From Paenibacillus sp. (GTDB lineage Bacteria; Bacillota; Bacilli; Paenibacillales; YIM-B00363), in NCBI RefSeq assembly GCF_031177825.1, contig NZ_JAPSKE010000027.1, positions 1-64,000 on the forward strand: a DNA stretch of 64,000 nt, written 5' to 3'. Below the pieces are notes generated by a model. The model was not told the origin of the DNA and made no database searches. It saw only the letters and a list, made by a program, of their open reading frames with translations. Numbering within the stretch: the first letter of the stretch is position 1; each line of letters starts with the position of its first letter. Shown here piece after piece: positions 24,606-33,597 of this stretch. The position numbers were made by a program, and so were the translations under genes.

Positions 24606-26699
24606 ATGACTAGCACACTGAAGTGGAAAAGGTTGTTTGCAGCATTCATCGTACTTGCTTTAAGCGTCACCTTCGTGATCGGCTGCGAAAAATCGAGCGG
24701 CAGCGAGACCGCCGCAACCGACGAAGAAAACCAAGAGACGCAAGCGACAGAGAGCGAAGGAGCTGCGCAGACGACCGGCGCGGGGGCGGCGGGAGAACCG
24801 ACCGTCATCGTGTTCGGCACCCACTGGCAGGCGGGAGACGACCCGAATTGGAAGGATCCCGTCACCGGCGAGCCGGGCATGCCGCCGGAGCAGCTGCTAG
24901 CGAGACAAAAAGCGCAAGAAGCCGTTCTGAACGAGCTGAACGTCGAAATTCAATGGGTACAATACCCGAGCGACGTCCGAGAAGCGCTCCTGAAGTCGGT
25001 TCTCGCGAACGCGCCGATCGTCGATATCGCCTTGCTGTGGGGCGGGTCGCAAGGTACGCTGCTCGGGCAAAACATCTTCCAACCGCTCGATGAATACGAA
25101 GAGATCTTCAGCGACGAAGACAGCGCGTGGATGTTGGGCGACGAGATGTTCGGCGGCAAGTACTTCCTGAATTATATTCTGGATTTCGTGAACGCATGGC
25201 CGCTCGTCTACAACGTCTCGTACCTCGATAAGGTCGATGCGCTGAAAGAAAACGGCCGAACGGTGTATCCTCACGATCTGTGGAAGCAAGGGAAATGGAC
25301 GTGGTCCGCGTTCGAGGACTACCTGACGAAGGTCAACGAATATTACGCGAACAAGATGTCGCCGGTCCGTACGGACGTGCCGATCAAGGCGTTCCAAACG
25401 GACTATCGTTATACGGCGCTTCAAGCGATTCACGCGAACGGCGGAGCGGTGTACGGTGCCAACGGGCTGACGGCCGACGCTCCCGAGGCGAAGAAAGCGG
25501 TCGAATATATCGACAAGCTGATGTCGAAGAACCTTATGATGTCCGTCCGTTACGGCGAAGACACCTCCGTTCCGGGGTGGACGTGGAACGGAAGCGACTT
25601 CGGCAACGGCGAAACCGTCTTCACGAACATGGTCCCTTGGCTTTCCAACGGCGCAGGTCAGTCTCTTGCGGCGCGCGGGGAATCGATGGGCGTCGTGCCG
25701 TTCCCGAGACCGGACGACCTTGCGGCCGACGATCCGAAGGTTGAGCAAGTGATCTTCCCGGGCAACCAGATGGCTGTCTTGAAAGGTTTATCCAAAGAAA
25801 AGACGGAGCTTGCGCTGAAAGCATACAAGGTCTATTGGTCTACTGTGTACAAGACATTGGCCAACAGCGATAAGGCGCTGGATTTCTTCGAGAAGCAAGC
25901 GAAAAATACGGCGATCAACTATGGCTTCGACGTCACGAACGAGCAATTCGGCGACGCGGTGATGGAAGCGTTCATCGGCATCTCGGGCAGCAGCCCGAAC
26001 GAGTATGCGACGATCATGCCGTGGGGCGGCATGTGGACCGACACCATTCTAGGGAACTCGCTTTACGGTCTGAACGGATCGCCGAAGTACGCCGGCGCCA
26101 TCGATGCGCAGAAGAACGTCATCGTCGACTCCATGAGCTCGATCGAACAGACGATCAGCTCCGGCGTATCCAAAGACAATATGCCGCCGAGCTTCTCGAC
26201 GACCGGCGTACCGATCGCGGTAGCCGCAGGCACGGACCCGGCAACCGTCCAATGGGATACGTTCGTGAAGGCGCAGGACGGCATCGACGGAGAGATTCCG
26301 TTCGCGAACGTCGCGGTGGATACGTCCGCCGTCAAGTTCGACAGCGTCGGCAAATACGACGGCGGCTTGGCGCTCGCCGTGAAGGATGCGGCCGGCAACG
26401 AGGGCAAAGCCTCCCATGCCGTCATCGTATACGATCCGAACAACGCGACGGCGCCGACGATTGCCGCGAAGGCGGAGTATCGAGCGGTCAAGGTGGATGA
26501 AGACGCTTCGGCGATCAACTGGGCGAACGATTTCGTCGAACAGGCGGTCGACAAGGACGGATTCGACTTGAAGAGCAAGATTACCGCGGATATCGGAAGT
26601 CTGGACGTGACCACGCCAGGCACTTACGACGTCACGCTGACCGTTACGGATTTCGCCGGAAACCAAGCGAGCTTGACGATTCCGGTTGCCGTCGAATAA
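24606..26699 (+). CDS. Sugar ABC transporter substrate-binding lipoprotein with Ig-like tail
   Basis: 697 residues, much longer than the usual ~430. A lipoprotein signal ends at Cys27 (VTFVIGC), followed by a Glu/Thr-rich linker. Residues ~65-510 are a family 1 extracellular solute-binding domain (EPTVIVFGTHWQAGDD, VDIALLWGGSQGTLLGQN, KKAVEYIDKLMSKN). Residues ~530-697 form two Ig-like repeats of the DUF5011/HYR type, each ending in a V.D.AGN strand pattern (LALAVKDAAGNEGKASHAV; YDVTLTVTDFAGNQASLTI). The tail may contact polysaccharide or cell wall; that is inference. The ribosome site is GGGAGGA. It lies 43 bases after GH30, and a hairpin separates it from the next gene. Confidence 0.9.
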   Translation: MTSTLKWKRLFAAFIVLALSVTFVIGCEKSSGSETAATDEENQETQATESEGAAQTTGAGAAGEPTVIVFGTHWQAGDDPNWKDPVTGEPGMPPEQLLARQKAQEAVLNELNVEIQWVQYPSDVREALLKSVLANAPIVDIALLWGGSQGTLLGQNIFQPLDEYEEIFSDEDSAWMLGDEMFGGKYFLNYILDFVNAWPLVYNVSYLDKVDALKENGRTVYPHDLWKQGKWTWSAFEDYLTKVNEYYANKMSPVRTDVPIKAFQTDYRYTALQAIHANGGAVYGANGLTADAPEAKKAVEYIDKLMSKNLMMSVRYGEDTSVPGWTWNGSDFGNGETVFTNMVPWLSNGAGQSLAARGESMGVVPFPRPDDLAADDPKVEQVIFPGNQMAVLKGLSKEKTELALKAYKVYWSTVYKTLANSDKALDFFEKQAKNTAINYGFDVTNEQFGDAVMEAFIGISGSSPNEYATIMPWGGMWTDTILGNSLYGLNGSPKYAGAIDAQKNVIVDSMSSIEQTISSGVSKDNMPPSFSTTGVPIAVAAGTDPATVQWDTFVKAQDGIDGEIPFANVAVDTSAVKFDSVGKYDGGLALAVKDAAGNEGKASHAVIVYDPNNATAPTIAAKAEYRAVKVDEDASAINWANDFVEQAVDKDGFDLKSKITADIGSLDVTTPGTYDVTLTVTDFAGNQASLTIPVAVE

Positions 26700-26733
26700 G
26701 AAGGTTTCGTACCGTACATCGTTACAAGCTGTG

Positions 26734-26759
26734 GGTGCTATGAAGCGATTCATAGCACC
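26734..26759 (+). promoter_or_regulatory. Intercistronic hairpin after the binding-protein gene
   Basis: A perfect 11-bp stem, GGTGCTATGAA / TTCATAGCACC, with loop GCGA and no T-run. Such hairpins often stabilise the upstream mRNA or partly end transcription, so that binding protein exceeds transporter. Confidence 0.65.
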
Positions 26760-26788
26760 TCGCAGTTATTAATGGAGGGTTTAGGGGT

Positions 26789-29653
26789 ATGTACATGATG
26801 AAGAGAATGTTGGTTTGCTCCGTTCTGACAATGTTTGCTTTCGTCATGTTCATATCCGCGATCGGAGCAGGCGGCGTACATGCGGAGACGGCGGCCGCGT
26901 CCGCGGATCGCGAGGAATATTACGAAGAAACGTATAGCAAATATCTGGAAAGCCAATCGTTCGATGGAGCGATTTCTTCCTCGGAGATCAAAGTAGACGT
27001 ATTGTCCTATCAGGCGTCGTCCGACATGGAGGCCGACGCGAACGACGGCGCGGTCCTCACGGGCGAAAGCGGAACGATCACGTGGAACGTTCAGGTGCGG
27101 GAAGCAGGGTTCTATCAGATCGCGGTGACTTACAAGCCCGCAGCAGGGACGAACTCGAAAATCGAAAGAAAGCTGTATATCGACGGCCAAAGCCTGTTCA
27201 ACGGAATGAATCAATTGATCTTCCATAGAGTGTGGGACAACGGCGGCAAGATGCTGGAGAAGGATGGGAACGAAATCCGCCCGACCGCCGTGGAGAAACC
27301 GGAGTCGATGACGGTTTACATAAGCGATTCGCGAAGAAGAAGTTTGGAACCGTACAAGTTTTACTTCAGCGCGGGGACGCACGCGTTGACCTTGGAATCC
27401 GTGAAGGAACCGATGGAAATCAGAGACATCACGCTCAGAGCGGCGCCCGACATTAAGCCGTACGCGGATGTCATCGAAGCCTGGAAACAGATCTACAAGG
27501 TGTACGACGGCGTCAATCTGGAGTATCAGGCGGAGCGAACGGACGACCGTACGATCGCCATCGAGAAATCGTCCGTGGATATATTGCTCTCCACCGATTA
27601 CAGCAATCCGAATACGGTCCCCTATCATCCATATAAAATCAAGCTGAATACGATCGGCGGATCGAGCTGGAGAACGCCGGGCGACTTCCTGACCTGGAGG
27701 ATCCACGTACCGGAAGAAGGATTATACCGGATTTCGTTCCGCGGGGCGCAAAACACGAACCGGGGCGTCATGTCCTATCGGGAATTGAAGGTAAACGGGG
27801 TAGTTCCGTTCCGAGAAGCGATGGCCATCCCGTTCGATTTTCATTCCGGGTTCGTCCATTATGTGCCGGGGAACGACGACGGCGAGTTTCTCATTCCCCT
27901 GAAGCAAGGGGAAAACACGATCTCGCTCGAGGTCGTCCTGGGCGAGTTCGCGATGCCGCTGTCGGAAGTGGAGAAGAGCGTGTTCGCGCTGAACGATCTG
28001 TACCGCAAGACCGTGCAGATCACCGGACTCGTTCCGGATCGGTATATCGATTACGAAATTACGAAAAAAATACCGAACTACACGGAAATTTTAAGAACGG
28101 AAAGCGATCGTCTGAAGAAAGTCGTCGACGAATTGGTGAGAATCACGGGGGAAAAAGGCGAGAAAACGGCGATGATCGAAAAGATGCGGGTGCAGGCGGA
28201 ACGTCTCGCCGCGAGGCCCGAGGAGGTCATCGCCGAGCTGGGCACCATGGAAAATAATATTTCCTCCTTGGGCACTTGGATCACGACGATCTCCGAGATG
28301 CCCCTCCAATTGGACAGCTTTACGCTATCCTCGCCGACCGCCCGGCTGCCGGACGCGATGCCGAATGCGCTCGTTCGAGGGTATTACGGTCTGGTCAGGT
28401 TTCTGTCGACCTTCTTCGTGGACGAAACGATGTTGTCCGACGGAACGGATAAGAACGCCATTAAAGTATGGATCGCGGCCGGGCGCGATCAGGCGCAAAT
28501 TATCAAAACGTTGATCGACCAAGGCTTTACGCCGAACTCGAATATCCCCGTGGATTTGCAATTGATCCCGGAGGACGTCATTCTTCCCGCGACGCTGGCG
28601 GGCAACGGTCCCGACGTCGCGCTGGCCGTACCGCAGGCGACGGTCGTCAACTTCGCCATGCGGAACGCCCTGGTCGACCTGTCGAAGCTGGACGGCTTCG
28701 AGGACATCCGCAGCAAGTTTCCCGACAGTACGTGGAGAACGGTGACTTACCGGAACGGGATCTTCGGTCTTCCGGAGCAGGAAACCTTCTTGATGATGTT
28801 TTACCGGAAGGACATTCTGGATCAGCTTGGTTTGCAAGCGCCGGAGACGTGGGACGAGGTCGAGCACTTGATTTCGATTCTTCACGCCAACAACTACGAT
28901 TTCTACATGCCCGGCCAGGAGCTATATCCGTCGCTTGTGTACCAGTATGGCGGGGACCTGTATCAAGGCGGCGGCGGCGATTACGGCATCAAGAGCGGAT
29001 TGATCGACGACAGCGCGATGAGCGCGTTCAACCGAGTCACGCGGTTCTTTACAAGCTACCGACTGCCGGTGACCGCCGATTTCCCGAACCGATTCCGAAC
29101 CGGTGCGATGCCGGTGGGGATCGCGCCGTACACGACCTACAACCAATTAGAAGTATTCGCGCCGGAGATTAGAGGCCTGTGGTCTTTCGCCCCGATGCCG
29201 GGCATCGAGACGGCCGACGGGGGCGTGAACAACACGGTCGTGTCCACGACGATCGACAGCATCATGATGCAGTCTTCGCAGCGGAAAGCGGAAGCTTGGA
29301 AGTTTATGCAGTGGTGGCTGGAAACCGATACGCAGGCTCAGTACGCCAATGCGCTGGAAGCCGTCATGGGATCCGCCGCGAGATACCCGACGGCGAACGT
29401 CGATGTATTGAAGCGGTTGCCATGGGCGACGAAGGACGCGGAGCAGCTGCTCAGGCAGTTCGAGTTTACCGTAGGCTCCCCGGAGGTGCCCGGCGGATAT
29501 ATGACGCCGAGAGCCATCGATTACGCTTTCCGTTCCGTCGTCACGAGCGGGAAAAACCCGCGCGAGGCGTTGTATATGAACATTAAGCAAATCGACAAGG
29601 AGCTTACGAAGAAACGGAAAGAGTTCCATCTATCCTACAGCGAGGGCGATTGA
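26789..29653 (+). CDS. Giant extracellular solute-binding protein with N-terminal carbohydrate-binding-like domains
   Basis: 954 residues. The signal peptide ends GGVHA-ET with a signal-peptidase-I-like site; no lipobox cysteine is present, unusual for a Gram-positive binding protein. Residues ~45-225 and ~290-420 are two beta-sandwich segments resembling carbohydrate-binding modules (TGESGTITWNVQVREAGFYQ; GDFLTWRIHVPEEGLYRISF). A charged helical, possibly coiled-coil stretch (~430-520: TESDRLKKVVDELVRI, MIEKMRVQAERLAARPEEV) leads to a family 1 solute-binding domain (~550-900: NGPDVALAVPQATVVNFAMR, YGGDLYQGGGG). The permease gene starts two bases after its stop. It may hold long glycans at the membrane for the adjacent permeases; this is inference. 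Confidence 0.87.
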   Translation: MYMMKRMLVCSVLTMFAFVMFISAIGAGGVHAETAAASADREEYYEETYSKYLESQSFDGAISSSEIKVDVLSYQASSDMEADANDGAVLTGESGTITWNVQVREAGFYQIAVTYKPAAGTNSKIERKLYIDGQSLFNGMNQLIFHRVWDNGGKMLEKDGNEIRPTAVEKPESMTVYISDSRRRSLEPYKFYFSAGTHALTLESVKEPMEIRDITLRAAPDIKPYADVIEAWKQIYKVYDGVNLEYQAERTDDRTIAIEKSSVDILLSTDYSNPNTVPYHPYKIKLNTIGGSSWRTPGDFLTWRIHVPEEGLYRISFRGAQNTNRGVMSYRELKVNGVVPFREAMAIPFDFHSGFVHYVPGNDDGEFLIPLKQGENTISLEVVLGEFAMPLSEVEKSVFALNDLYRKTVQITGLVPDRYIDYEITKKIPNYTEILRTESDRLKKVVDELVRITGEKGEKTAMIEKMRVQAERLAARPEEVIAELGTMENNISSLGTWITTISEMPLQLDSFTLSSPTARLPDAMPNALVRGYYGLVRFLSTFFVDETMLSDGTDKNAIKVWIAAGRDQAQIIKTLIDQGFTPNSNIPVDLQLIPEDVILPATLAGNGPDVALAVPQATVVNFAMRNALVDLSKLDGFEDIRSKFPDSTWRTVTYRNGIFGLPEQETFLMMFYRKDILDQLGLQAPETWDEVEHLISILHANNYDFYMPGQELYPSLVYQYGGDLYQGGGGDYGIKSGLIDDSAMSAFNRVTRFFTSYRLPVTADFPNRFRTGAMPVGIAPYTTYNQLEVFAPEIRGLWSFAPMPGIETADGGVNNTVVSTTIDSIMMQSSQRKAEAWKFMQWWLETDTQAQYANALEAVMGSAARYPTANVDVLKRLPWATKDAEQLLRQFEFTVGSPEVPGGYMTPRAIDYAFRSVVTSGKNPREALYMNIKQIDKELTKKRKEFHLSYSEGD

Positions 29654-29655
29654 GT

Positions 29656-30537
29656 ATGAATGTCTGGAAGGAACACAAGGAGAAATACTTGCTGCTGCTG
29701 CCGTTCTCCGTCATCTTCATCGTGTTTACCGTCATCCCCGTTCTGACTTCGATCGTGATCAGCTTCACGTCCTTCGATATGCTCGAGCTGCCTACGTTCG
29801 TCGGCTTCAGCAATTATATCAACTTAATCGTGAACGACGACATCTTCCTGATCGCGGTGAAGAACACGCTGTTCTTCGCGCTCATTACCGGCCCGATCAG
29901 CTACGTCATGTGTTTCGTGTTTTCGTGGTTGATCAACGAGCTGACGCCGAAGGTGCGCGCGGTCATGACGCTGGTGTTTTACGCGCCGTCGATTTCGGGG
30001 AACGCCTATCTCATTTGGAAATTGATTTTCTCGTCCGACATGTACGGATACGCCAATGCCTGGCTGCTGAAGCTCGGCTTCTCGAGCGAAGCGATTCTTT
30101 GGTTCGATAAGAAGGAATACGTGTTTCCGATTCTGATCTTAGTCCAGCTGTGGTTAAGTCTCGGCGTCAGCTTCCTGGCGTTCATCGCGGGCTTGCAGAA
30201 CGTGGACAGAACGCTCTACGAGGCCGGCCAGATCGACGGCATTCGAAACCGCTGGCAAGAATTGTGGTTTATTACGCTGCCGTCGATGAAGCCGCAGCTG
30301 TTATTCGGAGCGGTCATGCAAATTACGAGCTCGCTGTCCGTCTCGCAAATTTCGATCGAGCTGGCCGGCTTCCCTTCGGTCGAGTATGCAGGGCATACGA
30401 TTCTGACCCATCTGCACGATTACGGGTTCGTCCGTTACGAGATGGGGTACGCCTCCGCGATCGCTACTTTGCTGTTTTTCATCATGGTATTTACGAACAT
30501 TATCGTGCAGAAGGCATTGAGAAGGGTGGGGGTCTAA
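29656..30537 (+). CDS. Sugar ABC transporter permease, MalF type (pair 1)
   Basis: 293 residues with six membrane helices (YLLLLPFSVIFIVFTVIPVL at the N-terminus) and the cytoplasmic EAA loop YEAGQIDGIRNRWQELWF, the contact site for the ATPase. Family: binding-protein-dependent transport inner-membrane component of the CUT1 sugar group. The ATG at 29656 comes two bases after the giant binding protein's stop. The partner MalG-type gene follows after one base. No ATPase gene is present in the operon. Confidence 0.92.
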   Translation: MNVWKEHKEKYLLLLPFSVIFIVFTVIPVLTSIVISFTSFDMLELPTFVGFSNYINLIVNDDIFLIAVKNTLFFALITGPISYVMCFVFSWLINELTPKVRAVMTLVFYAPSISGNAYLIWKLIFSSDMYGYANAWLLKLGFSSEAILWFDKKEYVFPILILVQLWLSLGVSFLAFIAGLQNVDRTLYEAGQIDGIRNRWQELWFITLPSMKPQLLFGAVMQITSSLSVSQISIELAGFPSVEYAGHTILTHLHDYGFVRYEMGYASAIATLLFFIMVFTNIIVQKALRRVGV

Positions 30538-30538
30538 G

Positions 30539-31429
30539 GTGAACGTCGTGCCTACAGCCATAAGGAGAGCGTACCTGTCCAGGAAGTTTAAGCGAAGAAA
30601 CCGAAGCATCGTCGGCGACTTCACCCTGACGTTCTTCCTGGGAATCTTCGGATTGTTCAGCGTCTGGCCGCTCATCTTCATCGTGAATAACGCGTTCAAG
30701 CCGCTGAACGAAATCTTCATCTTTCCGCCGAAGTTGTTCGTGCAGAGCCCGACGCTGACGAATTTCCAAGATCTCTTCATTATTATCGGAAACTCTTGGA
30801 TTCCGATGTCGCGCTATTTGTTCAACACGGTGTTTCTGACCGCCGCGGGAACGGTAGGGACGGTCATCATCGGCTCCATGGCCGCTTTCCCGCTCGCGAA
30901 ATACGTGTTTCCCGGGTCGAAAACGATGTCGAAGCTGATCGTGTATTCGCTCATGTTTAACGGCACGGTCACCGCCCTTCCGAACTATGTCATCATGTCG
31001 AAGCTGAATATGATCGACAGCTACTGGGCAGTGATCTTGCCTTCGATCGGGTCTACCCTAGGGCTGTTCCTGATGCTGAACTTTATGGTTCAGGTGCCCG
31101 ACGCGCTGATCGAAGCGGCCAAGATCGACGGGGCCAGCGAGTTCACGGTCTTCTGGAAAGTCATGATGCCTCTCTCGAAGGCGGCCTGGATCACCTTGAT
31201 CATCTTGTCCTTTCAGAACCTGTGGGGAGCCACCGGCGGGGGCTTCCTGTTCAGCGAGAAGCTGAAACCGATCAGTTATGCGTTGTCGCAGATCGTCAAC
31301 GCCGGCGTGGCGCGGACGGGGGTCGCCTCGGCCGTGACGCTGATCATGCTCGTCGTGCCGGTCGTCGTCTTCGTCGTTTCCCAAAGCAATGTGATCCAGA
31401 CGATGGCGACGACAGGCATTAAAGAATAG
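30539..31429 (+). CDS. Sugar ABC transporter permease, MalG type (pair 1)
   Basis: 296 residues, six membrane helices (TFFLGIFGLFSVWPLIFIVN first) and the EAA loop IEAAKIDGASEFTVFWKVMM. Late residues AVTLIMLVVPVVVFVVSQ and the end VIQTMATTGIKE are typical of CUT1 MalG-like permeases, whose C-terminus inserts toward the binding pocket or ATPase. The GTG start at 30539 lies one base after the partner's stop. It should form a heterodimer with the upstream MalF-type protein. Confidence 0.92.
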   Translation: MNVVPTAIRRAYLSRKFKRRNRSIVGDFTLTFFLGIFGLFSVWPLIFIVNNAFKPLNEIFIFPPKLFVQSPTLTNFQDLFIIIGNSWIPMSRYLFNTVFLTAAGTVGTVIIGSMAAFPLAKYVFPGSKTMSKLIVYSLMFNGTVTALPNYVIMSKLNMIDSYWAVILPSIGSTLGLFLMLNFMVQVPDALIEAAKIDGASEFTVFWKVMMPLSKAAWITLIILSFQNLWGATGGGFLFSEKLKPISYALSQIVNAGVARTGVASAVTLIMLVVPVVVFVVSQSNVIQTMATTGIKE

Positions 31430-31466
31430 TGTTCAATTTCCGATCGGAAAGGAAGACCCAACGGCG

Positions 31467-32918
31467 ATGAGATATAAGTGGGCTGTTTTGTTCGCCTGTA
31501 TGATCTGCATGCTCCTTGCGCCTGCGGGCGCATTCGCCGCCAATACGTTCGAGGGCGACTATACCTACGATGCCTGGGGGAACGCCAAGCGAAGCCTTCC
31601 GGCGTTCGAGCTGGTCCATGCGCTGGACAGCGGCAGCATGGGGAAGATCAAAGTGGGAAGCGTCGACGACGTGTACGTCGGCGAAGACCGAATCTTTCTC
31701 GTGGATGCGACGGAGAGCCGCGTGAACGTGTTCGACGCGGAGCTGCGATTCGTCGCTTCGATTAAATTGATCCGCGACGAAACCGGAAAAATCATGGTGA
31801 GCGAGGAGACCGGCAAACAGCTGATGCTCGCCAATCCCGAGGGCGCGTATTACAGCGAGGAGTCCGACGAGCTGTACATCGCGGATACCGGGGCGGAACG
31901 AATCGTCGTGCTGGACGGAAACACATACGCGTACAAGCGAACGATCGGGAGACCGGAACATATGATCGGAGCGACCCAGTTCAAGCCTTCGAAGCTCGTC
32001 GTCGACCAAGACGGGAAAATCAGCGTCGTCGTCCAGGGAAGCTACGAGGGGATCATCGAAATTCATCCCGACGGCTCCTTCTCCAGGTATTTCGGTTTGA
32101 ATAAGCCGAGGGTCAATCTCATCGATTACTTCTGGAAATCCGTTGCGTCCAAGGAGCAGAAGGAAAAGATGAAGAAGCTGTTCGCGCCTTCCTTTAATAA
32201 TATTAGCATCGATTCGGAGGGGCTGATTTACGCGACGACGTTCGACCCGTCGGCGCAGGATATGGTGTTCCGGTTCAATTCGAAGGGTGAAAACGTGCTG
32301 ATGCAAGGCGGATATTTCCCGGTGATCGGCGACCTGCCCCGAGTCACGGAGCTGGAGAGCCAATTCGTCGATATCGCGGTGTCCGACTACGGCGTATACG
32401 CGCTCTTGGACAAGACGCAGGGAAGGGTGTTCCTCTACAACTTCGAAGGGGACTTAATGAACGTATTTAATTCCATCGGAAATTTGAAGGGCAACGTCAA
32501 GGAACCGACCGCCGTCGCCTGGTTCGGCGACAAGCTGATCGTAACCGATAAGCAGTTCGGCAGCGCCTACGTGTTCCAACCGACGGAGTTCGGGCAGGCC
32601 GCGCTGGAAGCGGAAAAGCAATATTTCAACGGGAAATGGGAAGCGGCGGGCGAAGCGTTCGAAGACACGCTCGAACGGAACGCCAACTACGATATCGCCT
32701 ACACGGGCGTAGGCAGAAATTTCTTGATGCAAGACGCATTCGAAGAGGCGATGTACTATTTGAAGCTCGGCAACAGCCGCGCGTACTACTCGCAAGCGTT
32801 CGCCGAATACCGCAATTTGTTCATCCAACGTCATTTCGGCTGGTTCGTCTTCCTGTTCGTCATCGCGGCCGGCGCCTTATTCTATTCGGAGTACAGATAC
32901 AACAAGAAAAACGGTTGA
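31467..32918 (+). CDS. Membrane-anchored NHL-type beta-propeller protein
   Basis: 483 residues. Signal peptide KWAVLFACMICMLLAPAGAFA. Residues ~35-370 carry repeated propeller strands with the form VDDVYVGEDRIFLVDATESRVNVFD, ELYIADTGAERIVVLDG, KPSKLVVDQDGKISVVV and DIAVSDYGVYALLDKTQGRVF, i.e. an NHL/YncE-like beta-propeller. A TPR-like helical stretch (EAEKQYFNGKWEAAGEAFEDTL ... AYTGVGRNFLMQDAFEEAM) follows. One membrane helix (WFVFLFVIAAGALFYSEY) and a basic tail close the protein. The propeller should face outside and be tethered. It sits between permease pair 1 and a YIP1 gene. Function unknown; sensing or holding a glycan is inference. Confidence 0.8.
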   Translation: MRYKWAVLFACMICMLLAPAGAFAANTFEGDYTYDAWGNAKRSLPAFELVHALDSGSMGKIKVGSVDDVYVGEDRIFLVDATESRVNVFDAELRFVASIKLIRDETGKIMVSEETGKQLMLANPEGAYYSEESDELYIADTGAERIVVLDGNTYAYKRTIGRPEHMIGATQFKPSKLVVDQDGKISVVVQGSYEGIIEIHPDGSFSRYFGLNKPRVNLIDYFWKSVASKEQKEKMKKLFAPSFNNISIDSEGLIYATTFDPSAQDMVFRFNSKGENVLMQGGYFPVIGDLPRVTELESQFVDIAVSDYGVYALLDKTQGRVFLYNFEGDLMNVFNSIGNLKGNVKEPTAVAWFGDKLIVTDKQFGSAYVFQPTEFGQAALEAEKQYFNGKWEAAGEAFEDTLERNANYDIAYTGVGRNFLMQDAFEEAMYYLKLGNSRAYYSQAFAEYRNLFIQRHFGWFVFLFVIAAGALFYSEYRYNKKNG

Positions 32919-32966
32919 GAACGCATGGTTCCATAATGCTCTATAGGAAAGGTAGGATCGCGACCT

Positions 32967-33593
32967 ATGGCCGGTATTGTTGAAGATGGAAAATATATGT
33001 TTCGCGTCCTTCTCCATCCGTTCGACGGATTTTACGATGTGAAATTTCTAGGGAAACGAAACTTCGCGCTCGCTACGTTCGTCCTGCTCATCTGCGGCGT
33101 CGTCGGCATCATGAATTACCAATACACCGGCTTTATTCTTAACTACAATCCGCTGTTCGCGATGAACAGCGTTACGATTTTCGTGACGACGCTGTTTCCC
33201 TTCCTATTGTTTCTGATCAGCAACTGGAGTGTCGCGACGCTGTTCGACGGCAACGGATCCTTCGGCGATATTTACATCGTGATCAGCTATGCGCTCGTCC
33301 CGAAGCTGCTCTTCGACATCGCGGGCATCGTTCTGAGCAATGTCGTGATCCAAGAGGAAGCGGCGCTGCTGTATGCGTTTATGACCATCGGGACGGTCTG
33401 GTTCGCTTTCCTGTTGTTTTGCGGGCTGTGCGTCGTTCACGAGTATACCGCGCTCGTCAACGTCGTGACGCTGGCGGCTTCCTTCTGCTCCGCGATCGTG
33501 ATCGTGTTTCTGTCCATGTTGTACTTCACGTTGGTGGGCAAAGTCGTCGGCTTCGTATACGCCGTATTCCTGGAACTGACGAAAAGGTGGTGA
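32967..33593 (+). CDS. YIP1-family integral membrane protein
   Basis: 208 residues with five membrane helices, in the YIP1 pattern: a short N-terminal region FRVLLHPFDGFYDVKFLGKRN, then FALATFVLLICGVVGIMNY, a polar turn SNWSVATLFDGNGSFGDIY, ISYALVPKLLFDIAGIVLS and two further pairs. YIP1 proteins are multi-pass membrane proteins, known in eukaryotes for vesicle traffic and of unknown role in bacteria. It lies four bases before the DUF5696 gene and 48 after the propeller gene, in the same operon. A structural role in one membrane complex with its neighbours is inference. Confidence 0.82.
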   Translation: MAGIVEDGKYMFRVLLHPFDGFYDVKFLGKRNFALATFVLLICGVVGIMNYQYTGFILNYNPLFAMNSVTIFVTTLFPFLLFLISNWSVATLFDGNGSFGDIYIVISYALVPKLLFDIAGIVLSNVVIQEEAALLYAFMTIGTVWFAFLLFCGLCVVHEYTALVNVVTLAASFCSAIVIVFLSMLYFTLVGKVVGFVYAVFLELTKRW

Positions 33594-33597
33594 CGAC

